34,519 nt of DNA. Source: Candidatus Fusobacterium pullicola (GTDB lineage: Bacteria > Fusobacteriota > Fusobacteriia > Fusobacteriales > Fusobacteriaceae). Made by a program: the position numbers and the translations under genes. The DNA lies in NCBI GenBank assembly GCA_018883725.1, contig JAHLFN010000055.1, positions 1 through 34,519 on the forward strand, read 5' to 3'. The notes under the pieces were generated by a model. The model searched no databases. It was not told the origin of the DNA and saw only the letters and a list, made by a program, of their open reading frames with translations. Of this stretch, positions 26,660 through 34,259 are shown piece after piece; position 1 is the first letter of the stretch, and each line of letters starts with the position of its first letter.

Positions 26660-27436
26660 TTATTTCCAAGCAGGGATATATCCACCTTTAAATGTTTCAA
26701 GAATATAATTTTTTATCTTATCACTTTGGAAAGTTTTAATAAGAATTTTGATATCCTCTCTATTCTCATCTTCAGCTCTTACAGCAAAAATATTAACATA
26801 TGGAGATTTAGAAGCATCTTCTAATAAAATAGCATCCTTTGTAGGAATAAAACCAGCTTCTAGAGCATAACCTCCATTGATGATAGCAGCAGTAACATCA
26901 GGTAAAACTCTTGGAAGTTGAGGAGCTTCTATTAGCTTAAACTTTAATTTTTTAGGATTTTCTACAATATCAAACTCTGTTGCTAAAAGATTAGTAGGAT
27001 CTTCTAATTTAATTAGTCCAGCATTGTGTAACATAATAAGAGCTCTTCCAGCATTGGTAGGATCATTAGGAATAGCTATTGTAGACTTTGCTGGGATCTC
27101 ATCAATAGATTTGTATTTATTAGAATATAATCCAAGAGCTACAACATAAGTTTCACCAGCAGATACTAAATTTAACCCTTTATCTTTACAGAATTGATTT
27201 AAATATTGAATATGTTGAAATGAATTTACATCTATAGCACCATCAGCTAAAGCTAGATTAGGAGTTACATAGTCATTCATTTCTACTATTTCTAGTTCAA
27301 CTCCTTGAGATGCTAAATCCTCTTTTATAAGATTGAACATTTCAACTCCAGGATAAGAGCTTGTTCCTAGTTTAAGAGTTTTTCCAAATGTAAGCCCAGA
27401 TAGAGCTAGTAAAAATAATATTATTAGTTTTTTCAT
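26660..27436 (-). CDS. metQ: MetQ/NlpA-family substrate-binding protein, divergent second copy
   Basis: A 258-residue periplasmic binding protein, last gene of the met operon. The signal peptide is MKKLIILFLLALSGLTFG with no lipobox cysteine, so it should be free in the periplasm. The second half (AIPNDPTNAGRALIML, EAPQLPRVLPDV) is nearly identical to the adjacent copy. The first lobe differs at the places that line the methionine pocket in this family: SYPGVEMFN replaces the usual TPVPHAELL, NSFQHIQYL replaces NYFQHYPYL, and TYVVALGLYS replaces IHVEPLGVFS. It probably arose by tandem duplication and may bind a methionine derivative or another amino acid. Confidence 0.9.
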   Translation of the reverse strand: MKKLIILFLLALSGLTFGKTLKLGTSSYPGVEMFNLIKEDLASQGVELEIVEMNDYVTPNLALADGAIDVNSFQHIQYLNQFCKDKGLNLVSAGETYVVALGLYSNKYKSIDEIPAKSTIAIPNDPTNAGRALIMLHNAGLIKLEDPTNLLATEFDIVENPKKLKFKLIEAPQLPRVLPDVTAAIINGGYALEAGFIPTKDAILLEDASKSPYVNIFAVRAEDENREDIKILIKTFQSDKIKNYILETFKGGYIPAWK

Positions 27437-27468
27437 AATTCCCCCTAGATGTTTTAAAATTTCAAGAT

Positions 27469-28251
27469 TTAGAATGCAGCAACTACTCCACCATTGTAGT
27501 TAGCTAAAATATATTGTTTTACTTTTTCACTTTGAAGAGCTTTGATAAGTTTTACTATATCCTCTTTATTTTCATCCCCAGCTCTTACAGCTAATATATT
27601 AGCATATGGTGATTCTTCACCCTCTAAAACTAAGGCATCTTTTACTGGAGAAAATCCAGCTTCTAAGGCGTAGTTTCCATTTATTACAGCGGCAGCAACA
27701 TCAGGTAAAACTCTTGGAAGTTGAGGAGCTTCAATAGGTTTAAATCTTAATTTCTTAGGATTTTCTACAATATCAAACTCTGTAGCATATAAGTTATTAG
27801 GATCAGCTAATTTAATAAGTCCTTTGTTGTGTAGTAATATAAGAGCTCTTCCTCCATTAGATGGATCATTAGGAATAGCTATTGTAGATTTTGCAGGAAT
27901 ATCCTCTAAACTCTTATATTTTTTAGAAAAAACTCCTAACGGTTCCACATGGATTTTTGCAGCAGAAACAAGTTTTAAATTTCTTTCACTTGCAAATTTT
28001 TCTAAATAAGGATAGTGTTGGAAATAGTTAGCATCAATCTCTCCATCAGCTAATGAAAGATTTGGAGTTACATAATCAGTAAACTCAATAACCTTTAAAT
28101 CTACACCTTGAGCTTTTAAATCATCTTTAACTAAGTTTAAAAGTTCAGCATGTGGAACTGGAGTAGCTCCAACTTTTAATTCTCCAGCTAAAGAGTTAGC
28201 TCCTAAAGCTAATAGTCCTGCTAATAAAAGTGTTTTTAATGATAGTTTCAT
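27469..28251 (-). CDS. metQ: Methionine ABC transporter substrate-binding protein MetQ
   Basis: A 260-residue NlpA-family binding protein delivering methionine to MetNI. It has a type I signal peptide (LLLAGLLALGANSLA, cleavage ~22) and no lipobox Cys, unlike the usual MetQ lipoproteins. Family segments are VGATPVPHAELLNL, YVTPNLSLADGEIDANYFQH, AIPNDPSNGGRALILLH and EAPQLPRVLPD. It lies 23 bases after metI and 32 bases before the second copy. It is the paralogue with the more typical pocket residues. Confidence 0.94.
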   Translation of the reverse strand: MKLSLKTLLLAGLLALGANSLAGELKVGATPVPHAELLNLVKDDLKAQGVDLKVIEFTDYVTPNLSLADGEIDANYFQHYPYLEKFASERNLKLVSAAKIHVEPLGVFSKKYKSLEDIPAKSTIAIPNDPSNGGRALILLHNKGLIKLADPNNLYATEFDIVENPKKLRFKPIEAPQLPRVLPDVAAAVINGNYALEAGFSPVKDALVLEGEESPYANILAVRAGDENKEDIVKLIKALQSEKVKQYILANYNGGVVAAF

Positions 28252-28274
28252 ATTATCCTCTCCCTTGTTTTATA

Positions 28275-28922
28275 TTATCTGTTTTTCTTTGCTCTGTAAA
28301 CTAGGTAGTTTCCTAGTGATTGTAGAAGTTGAACTACTACTATAATAACTAATACAGCATAGATCATAATATCTGTCTTAAATCTTTGATATCCAAATCT
28401 GATAGCTAGATCTCCTAGTCCACCAGCTCCTATTGTACCAGCCATAGCTGAAAATCCAATAAGACTTACTACTGTAACTGTAATTCCATGAATTATATGA
28501 GGCATAGTTTCAGGAATCATAACTTTAAAAATTATAGTCCAGTTATCAGCTCCCATACTAGAGCTAGCTTCAATAAGTCCCTTATCAACTTCATTTAAAG
28601 CTCCCTCTATCATTCTTGCAACAAATGGAGCAGCAGATATAGAAAGTGGAACTATTGCTGCAGTACTTCCGATTGTTGTTCCAACTATTATTCTAGAAAG
28701 TGGAAATAATAGAATCATTAGGATAATAAAAGGAAAAGATCTTAAAGTATTAATAACAAAATCTAATATTTTATTTAGTTTTGGTCTTTCTAATATATTT
28801 CCCTCTTTAGTGACTGTAAGAAGTATTCCTATTGGAAAACCTATTACCAATGAAAAAAGTGTTGAGAAAAAAACCATATATAATGTTTCAAGTGTAGATG
28901 TCCATATCATATTAAATACCAT
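28275..28922 (-). CDS. metI: Methionine ABC transporter permease MetI
   Basis: A 215-residue inner-membrane protein with about five membrane segments. The EAA loop that contacts the ATPase is present ([28 protein letters not shown]). [19 protein letters not shown] and the N-terminal [15 protein letters not shown] are typical of MetI. The ATG overlaps the end of metN by 11 bases (ATGGTATTTAA), giving coupled expression of the two transporter subunits. Confidence 0.95.
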   Translation of the reverse strand: MVFNMIWTSTLETLYMVFFSTLFSLVIGFPIGILLTVTKEGNILERPKLNKILDFVINTLRSFPFIILMILLFPLSRIIVGTTIGSTAAIVPLSISAAPFVARMIEGALNEVDKGLIEASSSMGADNWTIIFKVMIPETMPHIIHGITVTVVSLIGFSAMAGTIGAGGLGDLAIRFGYQRFKTDIMIYAVLVIIVVVQLLQSLGNYLVYRAKKNR

Positions 28923-29922
28923 TGTATATCACCTCTGTAAGTACTCCTGCTTCATTTTTAAACCAATTGATAGCCTCTTTTTGTTGCTCCATATCTCCAG
29001 ATAGCTCTATGAATAGATGTCCAACTTTCATAGTAGCAAGATTATCAATTGAACCACCAATAATACTAAAGTCTATATTGAAAGTTCTAGCAGCTTGAGA
29101 TATGATAGGATCATCAGCTATTGTTCCTAAAAACTCAAGTTTAACTATTGACTTTCCTTTTGTCTTCATAATCTCAATCTCTTTTTGTTCTACTCCAGGT
29201 AGATAAGAAATTAATTCCTTTGTTACTTCTGATTGAGGATTAGAGAAGATGTGGTGTACACTGCCAGTCTCTACTATTTTTCCATCAGCCATAACAGCTA
29301 CTCTATTACAAATGTCTCTAATTACTTCCATTTGATGAGTTATCATAACTACAGTAAGTCCAAATTGTTTTTGAATATTTTTTATTAACTCTAGAATAGC
29401 TTTAGTAGTTTTAGGATCTAGAGCAGAAGTAGCTTCGTCAGAAAGTAGAATGTCTGGATTATTAGCTAAAGCTCTAGCAATGGCTACCCTTTGCTTTTGT
29501 CCACCAGATAGTTGAGAAGGATAGTAGTTTTCCTTATCAGATAGTTCTACTACTGCCAATAACTCTTTAACTCTTTTTTCTATGTCAGCTTTTTTCCAAC
29601 CAGCTATCTCTAAAGAGAAAGCTACATTCTCTCCAACTGTTCTAGAAGCTAGTAAGTTAAAGTGTTGGAAAATCATTCCTATTTTCTTTCTTCTTTCTAA
29701 CAAGTCTTTTTTTGAAAGAGCTGTAATATCTACACCATCTACAATAATTTTACCGCTAGTAGGCTCCTCAAGTCTATTCAAAAGTCTTATAAGTGATGAT
29801 TTACCAGCTCCACTCAGTCCAATTACCCCAAATATATCTCCAGTTTTTATTGTCAATGATACATCTTTAACAGCGTGATAACCATTAGGATATACCTTAT
29901 TTATATTTTGTATCTCTATCAT
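28912..29922 (-). CDS. metN: Methionine ABC transporter ATP-binding protein MetN
   Basis: A 336-residue ATPase. Walker A is GLSGAGKSS (35-43), the Q loop follows IFQHFNLL, the ABC signature is LSGGQKQR (137-144) and Walker B is [13 protein letters not shown] (157-169). The C-terminal ~80 residues are a NIL domain, which binds methionine and inhibits transport when the cell is full. An AGGAGGG ribosome site precedes the ATG. It is the first gene behind the SAM-I riboswitch, so SAM should switch off transcription and internal methionine should inhibit the protein. Confidence 0.96.
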   Translation of the reverse strand: MIEIQNINKVYPNGYHAVKDVSLTIKTGDIFGVIGLSGAGKSSLIRLLNRLEEPTSGKIIVDGVDITALSKKDLLERRKKIGMIFQHFNLLASRTVGENVAFSLEIAGWKKADIEKRVKELLAVVELSDKENYYPSQLSGGQKQRVAIARALANNPDILLSDEATSALDPKTTKAILELIKNIQKQFGLTVVMITHQMEVIRDICNRVAVMADGKIVETGSVHHIFSNPQSEVTKELISYLPGVEQKEIEIMKTKGKSIVKLEFLGTIADDPIISQAARTFNIDFSIIGGSIDNLATMKVGHLFIELSGDMEQQKEAINWFKNEAGVLTEVIYNGI

Positions 29923-29950
29923 CTGTGTCCCTCCTGTTGATTTTTATGAT

Positions 29951-29984
29951 AAAAAAAATCTCTATTACCATCAAGTAATAGAGA
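29951..29984 (-). terminator. Regulated terminator of the SAM-I riboswitch
   Basis: A perfect 10-bp stem (29959-29968 with 29975-29984), a 6-base loop and eight T on the minus strand (29951-29958). It lies 29 bases before the metN ATG. Confidence 0.9.
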
Positions 29985-30090
29985 TATAATAGAGTCTTAA
30001 CTTCTATCCATCTTTCTGGAATTAGCACCACACTTCTTAAGCAGGTTGCTGAAACGTCTTTGGGCCAGTCCCTCAGTTTCTCTTGATGGT
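29951..30090 (-). ncRNA. SAM-I (S-box) riboswitch with expression platform
   Basis: Read on the minus strand from 30090, the leader shows the SAM-I core: the P1 5' strand ACCATCAAGAGA, then GAGGGACTGGCCC, CAGCAACC and GTGGTGCTAATTCC, closed by GATGGAT (30006-30012). An intrinsic terminator (29951-29984) follows. The riboswitch binds S-adenosylmethionine and then favours termination, reducing metNIQQ expression. The terminator loop contains CTTGATGGT, the exact complement of the P1 5' strand. Confidence 0.95.
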
Positions 30091-30109
30091 AAATTTATTT
30101 GTTAGAGCT

Positions 30110-30138
30110 ATGATATAATTTTTTTATGAAAATGTCAA
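30110..30138 (-). promoter_or_regulatory. Predicted promoter of the met operon
   Basis: On the minus strand a perfect TTGACA (30133-30138) is followed after 17 bases by TATCAT (30110-30115). It is correctly placed about 20 bases upstream of the riboswitch aptamer. Confidence 0.75.
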
Positions 30139-30176
30139 TAGTTTTTTTATTTAATTAAAGTAAATCTTATATAAAA

Positions 30177-31109
30177 TTATTTTTTGGGGATAGATGGAGT
30201 AATAAAATCTTTATATTTTTGTAAACGAGTTTTATATTCTTCGGTTTTTTTAGCTTCTATCAATTTTCCTTCATTTGTTTTAATATCATTCATGTGAATG
30301 AATTTACCAGAAAGAGTATTATGTGCATGTTCTAGTTGTTCTTCGGGAAAGATAAATTTTAATTTTCCTTCAGCAATCTCAAAACTTCCTTCTATTCCAC
30401 AAAGACAGCAGATAGCACTTCCATCATTTTTGATATAAAAGTTTCTACTGTGGCAATGTGGACATATTCCTAAATCACCTTTGAAAGTTGCATTTTCGAT
30501 ATCTCTTGCTGCTAAAGTTAAATTTCTTCCAATTTCTTGAACTCTTTTGATTTTATCATCTTCTAATATAATACCTTTAGACCAAGGGAAAACTTCGTTA
30601 TCTATTGTTTTCCACATAGGAGTTAATGAAAGCATTTCACAATCACATTGAACCCTAGTAGTCCAATCAGATCCTCCAATACCAATATAAGAGATAACTT
30701 TGTTTTTTAAATTTTTTTCATCAGGAGCAATTCCACCGTTTTCTTCAGCTATCTTTTTGGCCACAATATTATTACCTCTATCCATTCTAGGTCCGAAACG
30801 ATCTACTACTGTTCTAAATATACCAGCTGCTCCTTTTTCGAAGATAGGAACAGTAAAGATAATTCCATCTGCATCTAACATTTTTCCTTTTAACCATTCG
30901 AAATCATCTTTCAAAGAGCAAATATTTCCTTTTCCTGTCATAAGGGCTTTTACACAAGCTATACATCCCGTACAGTGTTTTATATTTAAGTCTAAAAGTC
31001 TTATAAATTCTACTTCTGCTCCTAGTTTTTTAGCCTCCATAAGAGCTTCTTTACACATTGCATCGTTATTTCCATTTTTTGTTCCTGCTGATATTCCTAA
31101 TATTTTCAT
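30177..31109 (-). CDS. Iron-sulfur flavoprotein (NADPH-dependent FMN reductase family) with C-terminal Zn ribbon
   Basis: A 310-residue cytosolic protein. The N-terminal flavodoxin-like domain begins MKILGISAGTKNGNN, an FMN phosphate loop. A compact cysteine motif, C46-x2-C49-x2-C52-x11-C64, matches iron-sulfur flavoproteins that carry a [4Fe-4S] cluster. TVPIFEKGAAGIFRTVVDRFG lies near the flavin. A zinc ribbon (C216PHC219 and C234CLC237) and a Lys-rich tail follow the flavin domain. Such proteins transfer electrons to quinones, oxygen or aromatic acceptors. It lies 35 bases downstream of the secreted-protein gene and is probably co-transcribed with it. No clear terminator separates it from the met promoter. 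Confidence 0.85.
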   Translation of the reverse strand: MKILGISAGTKNGNNDAMCKEALMEAKKLGAEVEFIRLLDLNIKHCTGCIACVKALMTGKGNICSLKDDFEWLKGKMLDADGIIFTVPIFEKGAAGIFRTVVDRFGPRMDRGNNIVAKKIAEENGGIAPDEKNLKNKVISYIGIGGSDWTTRVQCDCEMLSLTPMWKTIDNEVFPWSKGIILEDDKIKRVQEIGRNLTLAARDIENATFKGDLGICPHCHSRNFYIKNDGSAICCLCGIEGSFEIAEGKLKFIFPEEQLEHAHNTLSGKFIHMNDIKTNEGKLIEAKKTEEYKTRLQKYKDFITPSIPKK

Positions 31110-31144
31110 TTTATCTCATCCTTTCTATATATTAGATTTTAGTA

Positions 31145-32029
31145 TTAATTAGTAAAATGGTACTCAGTTCCATCTCTTAAAAAGTCTCTTTCAGCATGTT
31201 CTTCTAAAAATATACTAACTATATCTTTATAAGGTGTTAAATAAGGGAAAGTACTATTAGTAGTTGCCCAAGTAGGTTTTTTTACTTTAGGTGGATTTTC
31301 AACCCAGTTTTTTCTCCAAGCATTAGAATCTCTATACCAAAACTCTATTACTCTCACAAAAGGAGAAGTTTTAGGTTCGATAGCTTTGTAAGAGAAACAT
31401 CTAAGTAGATCTTTTTCTTTAATAATTTCTGGTATAAAATCATTATAAAACCATTTTTCTCCCTCACTTTCTTTTACACCTTCAGGATATTTTAAAGCCA
31501 CGACAAATCTATAAAATGGTCCATCATCACTAGTAAGTCCATAGCCTTTAAAGTCATCATCAATTCTTCTATTTACAAAAACAAAGGCAGCAGGATGAGC
31601 ATTTTTATTTTTTTGAGTTCCCCAATCAGCTCTCTTTGTTGAATCTGTTGGATTTCCAATCATCTCATTATAACCTTCAACCCATACTTCACTCATAGCT
31701 GTACCTTGATTTAATTCATCTTCCATAGAAAATGGATCCTCTCTCCAATAGTGTTCAGTCATTCTCCAGTTATATGCTCCATATTTTTCTCCACCTTGAG
31801 GTATAGGAAGAGCTCTATAAGTAGAGTATCCAGCTAATATAGGACCATTGATATTAACAGTATCTTGTGCATGATATTTGAAAAGCCATCTATTTGCTTT
31901 TGGTAGATCATTAATATCTGTTAAATTTAAAATTAAATAACTTCTTTTAAGTTGAGAAGCTAAAATAGGATTAGTAAGCACTAAAGAACAAAGTAATCCT
32001 AAAATAAAAATAATTCCTTTTCTTTTCAC
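31145..32029 (-). CDS. Secreted protein of unknown function with two EthD/Dabb-like repeats
   Basis: A 294-residue exported protein. GTG 32029 is the start because AGGAG (32036-32040) lies 6 bases before it; an in-frame ATG 30 bases upstream would put this site inside the gene and has none of its own. The signal peptide is KGIIFILGLLCSLVLTNPILA, cut near residue 25. By eye, two similar halves occur: ~30-76 (RWLFKYHAQDT ... GPILAGYSTYRALP) and ~173-232 (KWFYNDFIPEI ... LLRCFSYKAIEP). Each fits a dimeric alpha-beta barrel unit of the EthD/Dabb type, a fold used by monooxygenase-like and heme- or aromatic-binding proteins. The protein is rich in Trp and Tyr. No enzyme activity can be named. It sits between a MarR gene and a flavoprotein gene. 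Confidence 0.72.
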   Translation of the reverse strand: MKRKGIIFILGLLCSLVLTNPILASQLKRSYLILNLTDINDLPKANRWLFKYHAQDTVNINGPILAGYSTYRALPIPQGGEKYGAYNWRMTEHYWREDPFSMEDELNQGTAMSEVWVEGYNEMIGNPTDSTKRADWGTQKNKNAHPAAFVFVNRRIDDDFKGYGLTSDDGPFYRFVVALKYPEGVKESEGEKWFYNDFIPEIIKEKDLLRCFSYKAIEPKTSPFVRVIEFWYRDSNAWRKNWVENPPKVKKPTWATTNSTFPYLTPYKDIVSIFLEEHAERDFLRDGTEYHFTN

Positions 32030-32046
32030 TAAATACTCCTTTTTTA

Positions 32047-32060
32047 TGTGGTTAAACACA
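32047..32060. promoter_or_regulatory. Predicted MarR operator 2, in front of the secreted-protein gene
   Basis: TGTGGTTAAACACA is a 14-bp palindrome with one mismatched pair, nearly the same as the operator at 32544-32555. It begins 6 bases after the predicted -10 of the secreted-protein gene and ends 7 bases before its ribosome site, so binding would block transcription. Confidence 0.6.
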
Positions 32061-32066
32061 TTTTTT

Positions 32067-32096
32067 ATTAAAAAAATAGAGTAAAATTACTCTAAA
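32067..32096 (-). promoter_or_regulatory. Weak predicted promoter of the secreted protein/flavoprotein pair
   Basis: On the minus strand TTTAGA (32091-32096), an 18-base spacer and TTTAAT (32067-32072). It overlaps the marR terminator. The match to consensus is modest, but its spacing to the operator copies that seen at marR. Confidence 0.4.
32070..32094 (-). terminator. Short intrinsic terminator at the end of marR
   Basis: A 7-bp stem (32077-32083 with 32088-32094) with a 4-base loop and seven T on the minus strand (32070-32076). The marR stop codon (32087-32089) is inside the hairpin. It should separate marR from the following gene at least partly. Confidence 0.6.
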
Positions 32097-32521
32097 TTTT
32101 TTATAATTTTATCTAAAACAGCTGAAAAAATATTTTTTTCCTCTTCAGATACATTTTTAAAAGCTGTATCCAGATTAGTTTTAACAGTTTTTACAACATC
32201 TTTTTGTACCTTTTTTCCTAACTCTGATAGAAAAATTAAGTTAATTCTTTTATCAAGAGGAGAGGTCTCTTTTATAATTAAATCTTTTTTGATAAGAGCA
32301 TCGATTAATCTAGACACGCAGGTATGATCTTTTCCAATTAAAGTCCCAATTTGGTTCTGTGTAAGTCCATCATTTTCTAGTAAAAAATTGATAACTCCCC
32401 ATTGCTCAGGAGTGATAGTAAAATCATTCTCTTTCAATTTTTTACCAAAATTTAATGTCGTTAATCTAGAAGCTTTATCTAATTTAAAACCTATAGATTT
32501 TTTAAAATTATAATCACTCAT
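32087..32521 (-). CDS. MarR-family transcriptional regulator
   Basis: A 144-residue winged-helix regulator. The start at 32521 (MSDYNFKK) follows GGGAG at 5-6 bases and is preferred to an in-frame ATG 18 bases upstream. The DNA-binding part is TPEQWGVINFLLENDGLTQ, then QIGTLIGKDHTCVSRLIDAL (recognition helix) and the wing with SPLDKRINLIFLSELGKK, the MarR DxR signature. Helical ends should form the dimer. MarR proteins usually repress their own operon and release DNA on binding aromatic compounds or on oxidation. There is no Cys in the first 50 residues; the single Cys lies in the recognition helix (HTCVSR). Two matching palindromes flank the gene. Confidence 0.92.
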   Translation of the reverse strand: MSDYNFKKSIGFKLDKASRLTTLNFGKKLKENDFTITPEQWGVINFLLENDGLTQNQIGTLIGKDHTCVSRLIDALIKKDLIIKETSPLDKRINLIFLSELGKKVQKDVVKTVKTNLDTAFKNVSEEEKNIFSAVLDKIIKNLE

Positions 32522-32543
32522 AATTTCTCCCTTTTCCATTTAA

Positions 32544-32555
32544 GTGTTTAAACAC
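32544..32555. promoter_or_regulatory. Predicted MarR operator 1, autoregulatory
   Basis: GTGTTTAAACAC is a perfect 12-bp palindrome, starting 6 bases after the marR -10 box and lying over the likely transcription start. Confidence 0.7.
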
Positions 32556-32561
32556 ATATTC

Positions 32562-32590
32562 TTTATATCATATATTATAAATTTTTTCAA
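32562..32590 (-). promoter_or_regulatory. Predicted promoter of marR
   Basis: On the minus strand TTGAAA (32585-32590), a 17-base spacer and TATAAA (32562-32567) preceded by TGA. The MATE stop is only 19 bases upstream of the -35, and no terminator for MATE is evident. Confidence 0.7.
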
Positions 32591-32608
32591 GTAGTTATTA
32601 AAATAAAA

Positions 32609-33940
32609 TTATCTATTTCTCTTAAAAAGAAGTAGTATATCTTTTCTAAGTAGAATACAACTAAAAGTAAAACACATAAAATCTGCTGTAGGCAAAGATA
32701 GCCATACTCCAGTTTCCTTTAAGAATATAGGAAGGATAATTATAGCTATGATAAAAAATACGATACTTCTTAAAGAAGAGATAAGATTTGAAAGTTTTGT
32801 CATTCCTTTAGATTGTAAATATGAGATATTAATAAAATTTGCCCCTTGAAAAATAATAGCACTAGAAAATAAAATTAATCCATGAGAGGCTAAATTTATA
32901 AGTGGAGCATCATTATTAAAGAGTTTAACTAAATTTTTACCATATGAGATAACTCCTAATAATATTGAAGAGGATATAATAAAAGTAACTATATGTCCAA
33001 TTTTAAAAGTTTTTCTCACTCTTTCAAGCTCTTTTAGTCCATAGTTATAGCTAATAATAGGTTGTATTCCTTGAGAGAGTCCAGTGAATAAACATCTAAA
33101 AACATAGCAAATATATGCAACAATACAGTAAGCTGATACTCCAATTTCTCCTAAAAATTTCATAAATGAAATATTAAACAAAGCGTTAGTAATCGCAGCA
33201 GTGAACTCTATAGTAAAAGATGGAAATCCTATAGAGATAATATTTTTGAGAAGAGTTAGTTTTAATTTTTCAAATTTATATTTAAAATTACAATCTATTC
33301 TGAAAAAATATCTTACTAAGAATAAGAAAGATAAAAATTGACCAATAGCAGTAGCAAAGGCTCCACCAAAGACTCCCCAATGGAAAACAATTATAAAAAG
33401 CCAATCTAAAAATACATTAGTAACAGCTCCTATAACCATAGAGATAAAAGCATAAACAGGGGATTTATCATTTCTAACTACAGCATTCAAACTATTAGAT
33501 AGCATCAAAAATATCATTGCAATAACACAGGTATACAGATATATTTTAACTTGATTAGCTAACAATTCACTTGAACCAAGTAAAGAAATTAGTTTATTTC
33601 CACTAAGTAAAACTACTGATAATATAAAAATATATGAAAAAATATTCAAAGTAATTATGTGTGAAAAACAGAGATTTTTAAATTTAATATTTTTAGGACG
33701 TAAAGATATCAGGGTAGCTCCACCTGTTCCAATAAGCAAGCTAACTGCAATTCCTAAATTAATAATGGGATAAGCAATATTGACAGCAGCAAGGCCATCA
33801 GCTCCAACTCCTTGTCCAATAAAAATTCCATCTACAATAGCGTATAAAGCATTAACCATCATCCCTGTAACAGAGGGAATTGAGAAATTAAAAAACAGTT
33901 TTGAGATAGAATCTCTTTTTAAATCAATAGCTTTAAACAT
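32609..33940 (-). CDS. MATE-family multidrug/organic cation efflux transporter
   Basis: A 443-residue membrane protein with about 12 hydrophobic segments. The start at 33940 (MFKAIDLKRDSISK) follows AGGAGG; an in-frame ATG 21 bases upstream has no such site. The N-terminus has the MATE pattern IPSVTGMMVNALYAIVDGIFIGQGVGADGLAAVNIAYPI and GTGGATLIS, repeated in the second half around GLSQGIQPIISYNYG. The family exports drugs or toxic organic cations using Na+ or H+. It is upstream of marR in the same direction, suggesting a link to a chemical stress response. The predicted MarR operator is not found in front of it. Confidence 0.93.
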   Translation of the reverse strand: MFKAIDLKRDSISKLFFNFSIPSVTGMMVNALYAIVDGIFIGQGVGADGLAAVNIAYPIINLGIAVSLLIGTGGATLISLRPKNIKFKNLCFSHIITLNIFSYIFILSVVLLSGNKLISLLGSSELLANQVKIYLYTCVIAMIFLMLSNSLNAVVRNDKSPVYAFISMVIGAVTNVFLDWLFIIVFHWGVFGGAFATAIGQFLSFLFLVRYFFRIDCNFKYKFEKLKLTLLKNIISIGFPSFTIEFTAAITNALFNISFMKFLGEIGVSAYCIVAYICYVFRCLFTGLSQGIQPIISYNYGLKELERVRKTFKIGHIVTFIISSSILLGVISYGKNLVKLFNNDAPLINLASHGLILFSSAIIFQGANFINISYLQSKGMTKLSNLISSLRSIVFFIIAIIILPIFLKETGVWLSLPTADFMCFTFSCILLRKDILLLFKRNR

Positions 33941-33972
33941 TTTTCCTCCTAAATAAAACACTTCATTATGAT

Positions 33973-34001
33973 ATGATAAAAGATAAAATAAAAATAATCA
34001 A
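33973..34001 (-). promoter_or_regulatory. Predicted promoter of the MATE gene
   Basis: On the minus strand TTGATT (33996-34001), a 17-base spacer and TATCAT (33973-33978). The ATG of the MATE gene is 33 bases downstream of the -10. Confidence 0.6.
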
Positions 34002-34168
34002 GAGTTAATGATAAAATATACATTTATTATAAATATATTTTACATATAAAAAATAAATTGTTTTTTATAAATAAGAAATTTCATTTTTTTGAAAAATAGG
34101 ATATACTATATATATCATTCCTTATTTAAAAAATATATTGCTTACATTGAAAAAATAAATAAAAATAA

Positions 34169-34197
34169 TTGATTTTTTATCAAACAGACTATATAAT
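34169..34197 (+). promoter_or_regulatory. Predicted promoter of the glutaminase gene
   Basis: TTGATT (34169-34174), a 17-base spacer and a perfect TATAAT (34192-34197), 62 bases before the ATG. The -35 is part of a small TTGAT/ATCAA inverted repeat. Confidence 0.65.
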
Positions 34198-34259
34198 TAT
34201 ATTGTAGTGATTTGAAAAAAAACAAAAAATATTATTTTTAGACGAAGAGGTGTTTTTTT

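Larger units (their letters stand above)
33941..34259. other. AT-rich divergent intergenic region between MATE and glutaminase genes
   Basis: No gene is seen. It holds one predicted promoter at each end, described separately, and a very AT-rich centre with no convincing operator, terminator or RNA structure. Confidence 0.7.

Noticed and set aside
30116-30176. Terminator after the iron-sulfur flavoprotein gene
   Set aside because: Only T-rich sequence without a stem was found; read-through toward the met riboswitch remains possible.
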